A DNA stretch of 5,788 nucleotides from Candidatus Fermentibacterota bacterium (GTDB lineage: Bacteria; Fermentibacterota; Fermentibacteria; Fermentibacterales; Fermentibacteraceae), in NCBI GenBank assembly GCA_022703195.1, contig JAKLEF010000136.1, positions 1-5,788 on the forward strand. Direction: 5' to 3'. Below the pieces are notes generated by a model that ran no database searches, was not told where the DNA came from, and saw nothing but the letters and a program-made list of their open reading frames with translations. Position 1 is the first letter of the stretch. Each line of letters starts with the position of its first letter. Below are positions 1 to 5,788 of this stretch, piece after piece. A program made the translations under genes and the position numbers.

Positions 1-154
1 TCAGGAACATGCTGGTGACGAACCTGAGGATGGAGTCGAGGAGCACGGTCCAGGCCAGAAGGATGGATGTCTCCATCAGGGCCAGGCCGAGGTGCTGCCT
101 GGTGGAGAGGCCGAGCCTCCCGAGCCATGCGATGTTCCGGGCTGTCACGGTCAT
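1..154 (-). CDS. Probable membrane protein, N-terminal fragment (cut by left edge)
   Basis: An ATG at 154 opens a frame that runs off the left end after 51 codons, so only the N-terminus is visible. It follows the queA stop by 9 bases and has a GAGGG Shine-Dalgarno at 165-161, 6 bases before the ATG, so it is very likely a real gene in the queA operon. The first 20 or so residues are basic (several Arg, few acids). From about residue 23 onward the sequence is mostly Leu, Ile, Ala, Val, Trp and Phe, broken by single Glu, Asp and Arg residues, which suggests an amphipathic or membrane-entering helix. I do not recognise the family. The start loosely resembles the N-terminus of MlaE-type ABC permeases, but no diagnostic motif is present, so this is only a guess. 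It does not look like YajC, SecD or Tgt, which often sit near queA. Confidence 0.65.
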   Translation of the reverse strand, partial: MTVTARNIAWLGRLGLSTRQHLGLALMETSILLAWTVLLDSILRFVTSMFL

Positions 155-163
155 GTCGCGCCC

Positions 164-1189
164 TCAGAGGATCAGCATGGCGTCGCCATAGCTGTAGAAC
201 CTGTAGCCCGCGCCAATCGCGTGGGAGTATGCCTCGTGCATGAAATCGAGCCCCATCAGAGCCGAAACCAGGCATAGGAGGGAGCTGCCCGGGAGGTGGA
301 AGTTGGTGACGAGCCCCGCGACCACCCCGAAACTGCAGGGCGGCCTGATGAAGAGGGATGTGCGCCCCTCGGACGGGGCGATCCCCCTGCCGGCCGTCTC
401 GAGCACCCTGGCGCTCGTGGTGCCCACGGCGATCACCCTCCTGTCCTCCGAAAGCGCGGTCGAAACTGCCTTCGCGCAGGCCTCCCCTATCTCGTACCTC
501 TCCGGTTCGAGCGAGTTCCTGTCGAGCTCGTCGTGTCTTAGGGGCTCGAACGTCCCCGGGCCGACGTGGAGCGTGAGCATCGTCGCCTCGATGCCGCGCT
601 CACGGAGTCGCGACAGGATGCCGGAGTCGAAGTGCAGGCCGGCCGTGGGGGCCGCGACGGCGCCCGGCCGGCCGGCATACACGGTCTGATATCTCTCCGA
701 GTCCTCCGGGGCCGCCTCCCGCCTTATGTAGGGGGGGAGCGGAACCTCTCCCGCCGCATCCATGACGTTCTCGAGGTCTCCAGCGGCCCTGAAGGAGACT
801 CTGGCCCTTCCCGGCCCCGTCACCTCCACGACCGTGCCCTCGAGCCCTCCCTGAAAATCGAGCACGGCTCCGGGCCGGCACCTGCGGGCCGGCTTGAGCA
901 TGACCGACCAGGTATCCCCGGAGATCCTCTCCAGCAGGAGGATCTCGGCCAGGCCGCCCGTGTCCCTCCTCCTGCCCCGGAGCCTCGCCCTGGTGACCCT
1001 GGTGTCGTTGAACACGAGCAGGTCACCGGGCGAGAGGAGGTCGGGGAGGGACCGGAACATGCAGTCCGAGAGCCTCCGGGCCTCCCTCTCGACGAGGAGG
1101 AGCCTGCTGCCCGAGCGCTCGGGGACGGGATGCTGGGCTATCAGCTCCACGGGAAGATCGAACGAGATGTCGCTCCGGGTCAGGCCCAA
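164..1189 (-). CDS. queA: S-adenosylmethionine:tRNA ribosyltransferase-isomerase QueA
   Basis: QueA transfers and isomerises the ribosyl part of S-adenosylmethionine onto 7-aminomethyl-7-deazaguanine at the wobble position of GUN-anticodon tRNAs, giving epoxyqueuosine; it is cytoplasmic. The 341-residue product has normal length and the family motifs in order: FNDTRVTRARL at 60-70, PLPPYIRR at 150-157, a GAVAAPTAGLHF block at 176-187, LHVGPGTFEP at 207-216, VGTTSARVLE at 255-264, TNFHLPGSSLL at 295-305 and a C-terminal GYRFYSYGDAMLIL. The start is taken as TTG at 1189: an AGGAG lies 5 bases upstream and only 2 bases separate it from the kinase stop. The frame stays open far upstream, but that is a GC-rich shadow of the kinase gene. 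One oddity: the usual H-x-M/L-x-x-E motif near residues 225-230 reads NSLEPE, so its first His is Asn. Co-transcription and perhaps translational coupling with the kinase are inferred. Confidence 0.96.
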   Translation of the reverse strand: MGLTRSDISFDLPVELIAQHPVPERSGSRLLLVEREARRLSDCMFRSLPDLLSPGDLLVFNDTRVTRARLRGRRRDTGGLAEILLLERISGDTWSVMLKPARRCRPGAVLDFQGGLEGTVVEVTGPGRARVSFRAAGDLENVMDAAGEVPLPPYIRREAAPEDSERYQTVYAGRPGAVAAPTAGLHFDSGILSRLRERGIEATMLTLHVGPGTFEPLRHDELDRNSLEPERYEIGEACAKAVSTALSEDRRVIAVGTTSARVLETAGRGIAPSEGRTSLFIRPPCSFGVVAGLVTNFHLPGSSLLCLVSALMGLDFMHEAYSHAIGAGYRFYSYGDAMLIL

Positions 1190-1191
1190 GC

Positions 1192-3711
1192 CTACTCCTG
1201 CCTGCCCGGCACCGGCAGGCGGAGCATGAAGCGAGATCCCCTGCCCTCCCGGCTGAATACGTTGATGGTGCCTCCCATGCCGTCGGTGAACCTCCTGACT
1301 ATCGAGAGGCCGATGCCCAGGCCCTGCGACTCCTCGCCGTCGCCCCTGTAGAACCGGTCGAAGACGTAGGGAAGCGACTTGGCAGGTATTCCCGAACCGG
1401 TGTCCTCCACGTCCAGCGTCCAGGTGGACTGTTCGCCGCGCATCCTGACCGTGATCGAGCCTCCCACGGGAGTGTGCCTCAGTGCGTTGTCGAGCAGGTT
1501 CCAGATGACCTCCTCGAGCCTCTGCCTCTCGAAGAACGCCGTGAACGGCGTCTGGGGGAGATCGGTGACGATCCCGACCCCGCGCTCCGAGATCCTCGAC
1601 TCCAGGTTCTTCAGGACGGTTTCCAGGATCTCCGAGGGCCTGCCCCAGGCCCCCTCCCCCCTGTCGTGCTGGATCTCGAGCCTGAGGAACGACAGCAGCC
1701 TCTCGACCTGCTCCGAGACCTGGAGGGTGGACCTGGAGAGGGACCCTACCGCATCGAGCTGATCGGGGCCCAGTTCGCCCAGCTTCCCCGAGGCCAGCAT
1801 GTCGCAGAAACCCTTCATGGCGGTCACGGGAGCCCTCATCCTGTGGCTGAGGCTCAGGAGGATGTCCTCCATGTCCGAACGCCCGGCAGGATCCTCGGCG
1901 GGCTTGCCCTGCCCGTCGACGGACGGGCGCCCTTCGGGGAAGAGCCAGAGTGACAGCGGTATCGAAATGAGCCGGATCAGGTTGGGTGCAGGGTTGGGAA
2001 ATGCGCCGGGCTGCCTGGAAAGCGCCAGGAGCACCCCCGTCGCCCTGCCCTGGCGCCTGAGCAGCGGAACCGCGACCTCGCTCCGGAATCCCCGCACCGA
2101 CGGGCTGAACCTGCCGTCCGAGGCGGAGTCGGCAACGTAGGCGGGCTCGCTGTGGGTGTACGACCAGCCCGGAGCGGTCTCCGAAGTCAGGTTCAGGGGC
2201 TCGGGCTCCACGGACACGCCGCAGGAGACGACGGGCTGGAGAGCTCCGTCGGGGCCGGGAGGGCCCCATGCGATCATTGCCTCAGCTCCGGTGACGTCGG
2301 CCGCCCTGGCGAGGAACTTCTCGGGCCCGGAATCGCCCATACGCATGAAGTCCCACGTGTCCAGGATCGTGGAGGCGGTGTTCATGATGCTCCGCTGGGT
2401 CGAGGCCGACATGGCGAGGTCGGTTAGGTACGGCGCGAGCGAGAGCACGAACCTGGCGAGAGGGGAGATCGTGCCGGACTTCAGCCCGTAGAGGGCGATC
2501 CGGGCAATCCCCCCGCGGAGGCGTGTGGTAATGCCGTACGAGAAGCCTTTCTCGACGGATCCCGACCATCGCTCCGAGCCGTTCTCGGGCTGCGGCTCCG
2601 CTCCTTCCGCGCTGTCGGCCTGGAGAGGGACGTCGCCGGAGGTGTACACCCTGCCGCCCGTGGCGACCGACACGCCGCCCGCTCCGGTTCCCGTCTTCAG
2701 GAGGTCGAGCGCGAGCCGCATCTGATCGGCCTGGTCCCTGCCCTCGTCCATCATCCTGGAAAGGGTGCCGATGGGGCCGGTTTCCAGCCCCGAGGGGGAC
2801 TCGTCGCCGGAAGGCCTGATGAAGACTAGGGTTTCGTCGCTGTCGGGCATGAGGATCGACGTGACCTCCGCACCGATCTGCATGCCGCTCGGCGATATGA
2901 TCGAGATGTCCCTGCGGAACGGGGCGAATCCCTTCTTCAGGCGCATCTCGTGGATCACCGACAGCCCCGCCCGGTCCGCCTCTGGAACCCATCGCCATAT
3001 GTCCGTCCCGGTGACCTCCCCCGCACCGAACGATTCCGCCATGGCCTCCATGGCCCTGTTGATCCATCTGATGCGGCCCCCGGCATCGATGATCACGGCC
3101 GGGGCGGGCACGCTCCCGAGGATCGTCTCGACTATCGAGGAGTCGGGGGCCGGGAAGGCCGACAGGTCCATCGAGGGGGAGGAGATGCCGAGGAGGAGGA
3201 GCCCTCCCGGCAGCAGCCGGACCGAGGCGATCATCGTGTGGGTCCTGCCGCCCTGGAGGATTTCCATCGAGAAGGGCTGGACCCGTTCCATCATCCTGCA
3301 CTCTGCAACGGCGGACCAGAAGGTCGGAAGGCTCGAGGGCGCCACGAGCCCGGACACCCCGGAGAGCTGGGAGAGGTCGAACGGCCCGGGGGCATCGGAG
3401 GAAGAGGACGAGCTGTAGATCGTCCCGGTGGAATCGAACAGCACGGAGAGGAGGCCGTCGCTCATGGCGGACAGGAAGGCCGCATGTGCGCTCCTGTCGG
3501 TTCTCTGGACTATCATCAGGCGCTCGTTCCCATGCTGGAAGCAGTGCACCGCCATCAGCGCACCGTCCACCACCATGGGCCAGAGCCCGACGGGCATCCC
3601 CGCGACCATGGCCTTCAGATCCTCCCGGAACCCGAGGACTCTGTCGAGCACGTCGTTCGAAGAAGCCACTCCGTCGGTCACCCTGAGGACGGCAATCGAC
3701 TCCGGGAGCAT
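1192..3711 (-). CDS. Soluble multi-sensor histidine kinase (PAS-GAF-HisKA-HATPase), orphan
   Basis: This 839-residue product is a sensor histidine kinase that should autophosphorylate and pass phosphate to a response regulator. No regulator gene is in the window. Residues 1-180 are an unassigned sensor region with a PAS-like stretch (about 80-176) and a run of six Ser (100-105). A PAS domain starts near 192 (VPAPAVIIDAGGRIRWINRA at 201-220). Residues 315-435 look like a degenerate GAF, and a clearer GAF lies at about 440-590. HisKA starts near 613 with phosphoacceptor His623. The HATPase follows: N box WNLLDNALRHT at 737-747, G1 DTGSGIP at 770-776, F box VFDRFYRG at 783-790, G2 GLGIGLSIV at 797-805 and G3 GRGSRF at 823-828. 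No transmembrane helix or signal peptide is evident, so the kinase is probably cytoplasmic. The residue after His623 is Arg, where most HisKA domains have Glu or Asp. I chose ATG 3711; the adjacent GTG at 3714 is equally possible, with GGAGG at 3729-3725. More distant in-frame ATGs would overlap the divergent EIIA gene. It stops 2 bases before queA. Confidence 0.93.
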   Translation of the reverse strand: MLPESIAVLRVTDGVASSNDVLDRVLGFREDLKAMVAGMPVGLWPMVVDGALMAVHCFQHGNERLMIVQRTDRSAHAAFLSAMSDGLLSVLFDSTGTIYSSSSSSDAPGPFDLSQLSGVSGLVAPSSLPTFWSAVAECRMMERVQPFSMEILQGGRTHTMIASVRLLPGGLLLLGISSPSMDLSAFPAPDSSIVETILGSVPAPAVIIDAGGRIRWINRAMEAMAESFGAGEVTGTDIWRWVPEADRAGLSVIHEMRLKKGFAPFRRDISIISPSGMQIGAEVTSILMPDSDETLVFIRPSGDESPSGLETGPIGTLSRMMDEGRDQADQMRLALDLLKTGTGAGGVSVATGGRVYTSGDVPLQADSAEGAEPQPENGSERWSGSVEKGFSYGITTRLRGGIARIALYGLKSGTISPLARFVLSLAPYLTDLAMSASTQRSIMNTASTILDTWDFMRMGDSGPEKFLARAADVTGAEAMIAWGPPGPDGALQPVVSCGVSVEPEPLNLTSETAPGWSYTHSEPAYVADSASDGRFSPSVRGFRSEVAVPLLRRQGRATGVLLALSRQPGAFPNPAPNLIRLISIPLSLWLFPEGRPSVDGQGKPAEDPAGRSDMEDILLSLSHRMRAPVTAMKGFCDMLASGKLGELGPDQLDAVGSLSRSTLQVSEQVERLLSFLRLEIQHDRGEGAWGRPSEILETVLKNLESRISERGVGIVTDLPQTPFTAFFERQRLEEVIWNLLDNALRHTPVGGSITVRMRGEQSTWTLDVEDTGSGIPAKSLPYVFDRFYRGDGEESQGLGIGLSIVRRFTDGMGGTINVFSREGRGSRFMLRLPVPGRQE

Positions 3712-3730
3712 CACCTGATCAACGCCTCCG

Positions 3731-3747
3731 CCGGGCTGCCCGCCCGG
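3731..3747 (-). promoter_or_regulatory. Perfect GC inverted repeat in the kinase leader
   Basis: CCGGGC at 3731-3736 and GCCCGG at 3742-3747 form a perfect 6-bp inverted repeat around a 5-base loop. In the kinase transcript this hairpin would end 1 base before the GGAGG (3729-3725), so it could limit ribosome access. It could equally be an operator half-site pair. In sequence this rich in G and C, a 6-bp palindrome may also be chance. There is no U-tract, so it is not a terminator. Confidence 0.3.
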
Positions 3748-3760
3748 ACTCCGCTGCTTC

Positions 3761-3789
3761 TTTTCAGGCCGTTCCGGGACACCTATATT
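3761..3789 (+). promoter_or_regulatory. Candidate sigma70-type promoter for the EIIA-zinc ribbon-guaB operon
   Basis: TATATT at 3784-3789 matches the -10 consensus TATAAT at five of six positions. It follows a TTTTCA -35 candidate at 3761-3766 (four of six against TTGACA) with a 17-base spacer. This is the most AT-rich spot in otherwise GC-rich DNA. It would start transcription near 3796, leaving a leader of about 20 bases before the EIIA start. Position and spacing support it, but the housekeeping sigma consensus of this organism is unknown. Confidence 0.45.
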
Positions 3790-3808
3790 TCGAGAACCAG
3801 CCTGCAAA
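3782..3808 (-). promoter_or_regulatory. Weak candidate promoter for the kinase-queA operon
   Basis: On the minus strand TATAGG (3787-3782) could act as a -10, with TTTGCA (3808-3803) as a -35 at a short 15-base spacing. It overlaps the plus-strand promoter, so the two operons would share one AT-rich core and could compete. The matches are poor. The main argument is that the kinase gene needs a promoter in this short gap. Confidence 0.2.
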
Positions 3809-3812
3809 GGAG
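3806..3812 (+). promoter_or_regulatory. Strong ribosome binding site fixing the TTG start of the EIIA gene
   Basis: AAAGGAG lies 6 bases before the TTG at 3819. It is the best Shine-Dalgarno in the window and supports TTG as the real start. No in-frame ATG occurs nearby, and the next in-frame Met falls inside the conserved fold. Confidence 0.75.
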
Positions 3813-3818
3813 TGTCGC

Positions 3819-4259
3819 TTGAACAAATCATGCTACTGCGTATGGGACCTCCAGTCAACAGACCGTGACTCAGCGCTGACAGAACTCCTCGCCTCCGTTC
3901 CGAACATCGGCGCCCACTCCAGGGAGATGCTCATCAAGGCTCTCCACATCAGGGAGCAGGCGGGCGCCACCCTGGTGACCCCGGGGATCGCGATGCCCCA
4001 CTGCAGGAGCATCCTCATGGACGACCTGGTGATAGCCATCGGCCGCTCCTCCTCGGGCATCCCCTGGCCCGACGAGCCGGCCGGAGTGGTCGTCATGTTC
4101 ATCTCGCCGGTCAAGCCCAGCGGCCCCCAGGAACACATGGACCTCATCGCCCATCTCGCATCCCACATGAAGAACAACGGTCCGGAGAGGATCACCGGCG
4201 CCTCATCGCCGGAGAAGCTGGCCGAGCTCCTGGGGCTCGACCTCATCCAGGGCGGGTAA
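3819..4259 (+). CDS. PTS EIIA protein, fructose/nitrogen (PtsN-like) type
   Basis: This 146-residue protein matches a single-domain PTS EIIA of the fructose/mannitol/Ntr family, which takes phosphate from HPr or NPr on a histidine and passes it to a sugar EIIB or acts as a regulator. The fold signature is clear: an N-terminal strand followed by helix (DSALTELLASV at 18-28), a helix and turn IREQAGATLVTPGIAMPH at 44-61 with the phosphorylation site at His61, then a valine-rich core strand (AGVVVMFISP at 88-97) and the C-terminal helix EHMDLIAHLASHM at 105-117. Length is normal for a stand-alone EIIA. The residue after His61 is Cys, where Ala or Gly is commoner. No EIIB, EIIC, HPr or EI gene is nearby, which favours a regulatory rather than a transport role (inference). 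The start is TTG 3819 with an AAAGGAG 6 bases upstream. The gene leads an operon with the zinc-ribbon gene and guaB, and is divergent from the histidine kinase. Confidence 0.9.
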   Translation: MNKSCYCVWDLQSTDRDSALTELLASVPNIGAHSREMLIKALHIREQAGATLVTPGIAMPHCRSILMDDLVIAIGRSSSGIPWPDEPAGVVVMFISPVKPSGPQEHMDLIAHLASHMKNNGPERITGASSPEKLAELLGLDLIQGG

Positions 4260-4260
4260 G

Positions 4261-4614
4261 ATGCATCAGGATCTCGAAAAGTTGATCAGTCTGCACGATC
4301 TGGACACCATGATCGCCGACCTGGGCAGGGCCGACATCCGTCAGCAGGAGGAGGGGCTGGGCCTCTCGCCGGATCAGGCCCTGGTCGAACTGGGCAAGAT
4401 GCGTGACGTCCTGGTCGAATCCATCAGGAAGAGGTGGTACGCCCTCTACGGCCAGATCAGCTCGCGATACGGCAACGCGGTGGTCCCCGTGGTGCAGAAC
4501 AGGTGCAGCGGCTGCTTCACGATGCTGCCGACGTCGGTCAACTACGCCGGCGACAGGAACGAGCAGGTCAGGACCTGCTCGATCTGCGGCCGCATCATCT
4601 ACTGGGCCGACTAG
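4261..4614 (+). CDS. Short C4-type zinc-ribbon protein
   Basis: This 117-residue protein ends in a C4 zinc ribbon: Cys82 and Cys85 (RCSGC) and Cys106 and Cys109 (CSICGR), 20 residues between the pairs, followed by the family's closing RIIYW. The layout, including the Ala-Val-Val-x-Val stretch just before the first Cys pair, fits the C4-type zinc-ribbon family (PF02591-like), whose members usually have about 230-250 residues with a long coiled-coil hairpin before the ribbon. Here the first helix is present (LEKLISLHDLDTMIADL at 5-21), but the coiled coil is reduced to one short segment (about 37-70). The protein is about half the usual length with an intact frame. The cellular role of the family is poorly defined; nucleic-acid or ribosome association is an inference from the fold. 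The ATG is 1 base after the EIIA stop, with a GGGCGGG stretch as a weak Shine-Dalgarno, so translation is probably coupled. guaB follows after 6 bases. Confidence 0.85.
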   Translation: MHQDLEKLISLHDLDTMIADLGRADIRQQEEGLGLSPDQALVELGKMRDVLVESIRKRWYALYGQISSRYGNAVVPVVQNRCSGCFTMLPTSVNYAGDRNEQVRTCSICGRIIYWAD

Positions 4615-4620
4615 ATCCGC

Positions 4621-5788
4621 ATGCCCAGCAACGGCGGAGCCGACTGGCCCGAGAAGTTCACGTTCGACGACGTGCTCCTGCTCCCCGGCTACTCCGAGGT
4701 CATCCCCTCCGAGGTCGACCTGGGCACGGTCCTCGCCCGCGACATCGCCCTCCGGATACCCATCGTGAGCGCCGCGATGGACACCGTCACCGAATCCGAG
4801 ATGGCCATCGCCCTCGCCCAGGAGGGCGGCATGGGGGTCATCCACAAGAATCTGTCGATCGAATCCCAGTGCGGGCACGTGAGGCGGGTGAAGAGGTCCG
4901 AGAGCGGGATAGTGGTCGATCCTGTGACCATTTCGGTCGACGCCCTGCTCCGCGACGCGGTCGCACTGGCCTCCAGGAACGGCATCTCGGGGTTCCCGGT
5001 TGTGGATGGCGACAGGCTGGTGGGCATGCTCACCAACCGCGACTACCAGTTCGAGGAGGACATGGGCAGGCCCGTCCGTGAACTCATGACCCCGGCCGAC
5101 CGGCTCATCACCGCCCCCCAGGGGACGGACGCCGGGGAGGCTCTCCTCCTCCTCAGGGCGCACAGGCTGGAGAAGCTGCCCCTCGTCGACTCCGGCATGA
5201 GGATCAAGGGCCTGGTCACCGCGAAGGATGTTCACAAGGCCATCGCCTATCCCGAGGCCTGCAAGGACTCCAGGGGCAGGCTAAGGGTCGGTGCGGCAGT
5301 GGGTGTCGGCGCCGAGGCCGCAGAGAGGGCCGCCGCCCTCGTCGAGGCAGGGGTGGACTGTCTGTTCGTCGATACTTCACACGGTCACTCCTCCAGGGTC
5401 ATCGCAATGGTCGCCTCGCTGCGCTCGGCATTCCCCGACATGGCTATAGTGGCGGGGAACGTCGTGACGCCTGCGGCCGTCGACGCCCTCGCAGACGCCG
5501 GGGCCGACTGCATCAAGATCGGCGTGGGCCCGGGCTCGATCTGCACCACAAGGGTCGTCGCCGGCGTCGGGTGCCCCCAGGTGAGCGCGGTCCTCGAATG
5601 CTCACGGGCCGCTTCAGCAAGGGGGCTGCGCACGATCGCCGACGGGGGCATCAAGTACTCGGGCGGAAAGCGCACCGTCGTCGACGGACCGTTCGCCGAG
5701 ACCAAGGAGCTCGTCGCTGGCTACACGCTGATCCAGGCGAAGTCCCGGGAGGATGCGCTCGAATGGACGAAGCGCTTTCCCGCCCCCG
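4621..5788 (+). CDS. guaB: IMP dehydrogenase, N-terminal about 348 residues, joined in frame to YCII-like sequence; open at right edge
   Basis: IMP dehydrogenase oxidises IMP to XMP with NAD+, the committed step to GMP, in the cytoplasm. The N-terminus is canonical: FTFDDVLLLPGYSEV at 13-27, PIVSAAMDTVTE at 47-58 and GGMGVIHKNLSIESQ at 69-83. Two CBS domains follow (about 95-150 and 155-210), then the barrel: DTSHGHS at 251-257, VAGNVVT at 277-283, and GVGPGSICTTR at 301-311 with catalytic Cys308. The phosphate-binding DGG is at 341-343. After Ser347-Gly348 the frame no longer resembles IMP dehydrogenase: the expected Gly-Asp-Ile and helix, the Met-Leu-Gly-Ser phosphate site and the mobile flap are all missing. 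The next 41 residues match a YCII/DGPF protein (separate entry). About 140 family residues are absent, so this product could not be an active enzyme. The start is ATG 4621, 6 bases after the zinc-ribbon stop. I see no good Shine-Dalgarno, so coupling is likely. No stop codon occurs before the edge. Confidence 0.93.
   Translation, partial: MPSNGGADWPEKFTFDDVLLLPGYSEVIPSEVDLGTVLARDIALRIPIVSAAMDTVTESEMAIALAQEGGMGVIHKNLSIESQCGHVRRVKRSESGIVVDPVTISVDALLRDAVALASRNGISGFPVVDGDRLVGMLTNRDYQFEEDMGRPVRELMTPADRLITAPQGTDAGEALLLLRAHRLEKLPLVDSGMRIKGLVTAKDVHKAIAYPEACKDSRGRLRVGAAVGVGAEAAERAAALVEAGVDCLFVDTSHGHSSRVIAMVASLRSAFPDMAIVAGNVVTPAAVDALADAGADCIKIGVGPGSICTTRVVAGVGCPQVSAVLECSRAASARGLRTIADGGIKYSGGKRTVVDGPFAETKELVAGYTLIQAKSREDALEWTKRFPAP
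5656..5788 (+). other. YCII/DGPF-family segment fused in frame to guaB; probable chimeric junction
   Basis: From about 5656 the guaB frame encodes SGGKRTVVDGPFAETKE, then VAGYTLIQAKSREDALEW and a Pro-containing end. This is the well-known second half of YCII-related (DGPF) proteins: the DGPF motif is at residues 355-358 of the fused frame, followed by the ETKEL/AGY strand and the K-S-x-E-D-A-x-E-W helix. In that family the stretch before DGPF usually reads like R-F-S-G-G-K-R-T, so Ser-Gly is common to both families here and marks the switch to within a few codons. The N-terminal half of a YCII protein (about 60 residues) is absent and its C-terminus is cut by the edge. All three Arg codons in the segment are CGC or CGG, while AGG dominates in guaB; the sample is tiny. 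An assembly chimera near a contig end is the simplest explanation. Confidence 0.8.

Noticed and set aside
164..2269. A 701-codon minus-strand open frame that would fuse extra sequence to the QueA N-terminus
   Set aside because: The part upstream of 1189 is an alternative frame of the kinase gene. It is Arg/Pro/Gly-rich with no domain, and QueA has a good TTG start with AGGAG at its normal N-terminus.
2282..3301. A 339-codon minus-strand frame inside the kinase gene
   Set aside because: It is a same-strand shadow frame rich in Arg, Gly and Pro, while the kinase frame carries the conserved domains.
3731..3747. The GC palindrome as a rho-independent terminator
   Set aside because: No T-tract follows on either strand, and it lies upstream of both divergent genes, where a terminator would not be expected.
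2950..3822. A 290-codon plus-strand frame antisense to the kinase gene
   Set aside because: Its composition is low-complexity (His, Arg, Gly, Pro), it lies opposite conserved PAS sequence, and it has no recognisable domain.
3712..3858. A 49-codon upstream extension of the kinase to an ATG at 3858
   Set aside because: It would overlap the start of the divergent EIIA gene head to head and has no conserved sequence. The ATG at 3711 or GTG at 3714 has a GGAGG nearby.
4243..5235. A 330-codon antisense open frame across the zinc-ribbon and guaB genes
   Set aside because: It is a stop-poor shadow of two clearly recognised genes, typical of GC-rich DNA. Its translation is His/Asp/Gly-rich and resembles no family.
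5641..5788. A novel functional IMP dehydrogenase-YCII fusion enzyme
   Set aside because: Both halves are incomplete: the IMP dehydrogenase lacks its phosphate-binding end and flap, and the YCII part lacks its first half. A junction on a short shared stretch near the end of the window fits a chimera better.

Overview
The window is compact, GC-rich bacterial DNA with almost no non-coding sequence. It carries two divergent gene sets read away from a roughly 107-base intergenic region at about 3712-3818. Arginine is encoded mostly by AGG, and two of the starts are TTG codons with strong Shine-Dalgarno sequences. Together with a large orphan histidine kinase and a very short zinc-ribbon protein, this suggests an uncultured or poorly sampled bacterial lineage, probably from a metagenome. 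I cannot name the phylum from the sequence alone.

The minus-strand set runs leftward from the intergenic region. It holds a soluble multi-sensor histidine kinase (PAS, GAF and HisKA/HATPase, 839 aa), then queA, which makes the queuosine precursor epoxyqueuosine in tRNA, then the first 51 codons of an unrecognised probable membrane protein cut by the left edge. Gaps are 2 and 9 bases, so the three are probably one operon. The queA Shine-Dalgarno lies inside the last codons of the kinase gene.

The plus-strand set runs rightward. It holds a stand-alone PTS EIIA protein of the fructose/nitrogen type, a 117-aa C4 zinc-ribbon protein, and guaB (IMP dehydrogenase), with gaps of 1 and 6 bases. A reasonable sigma70-type promoter lies just before the EIIA gene. 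The set joins a phosphorelay sensor protein, a presumed nucleic-acid or ribosome-associated zinc ribbon, and the first committed step of guanine nucleotide synthesis. Any functional link between them is inference.

The most unusual feature is at the right end. The guaB frame is normal through the catalytic cysteine and the conserved DGG motif. At about 5656-5663 it switches, still in frame, into the second half of a YCII/DGPF-family protein and stays open to the last base. The last roughly 140 residues of IMP dehydrogenase are missing. The switch falls on a short Ser-Gly stretch that both families could share and lies about 130 bases from the window end. A chimeric assembly end is the likeliest reading, with a real fusion or recombination as the alternative. 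I found no CRISPR array, RNA gene, insertion sequence or clear terminator.
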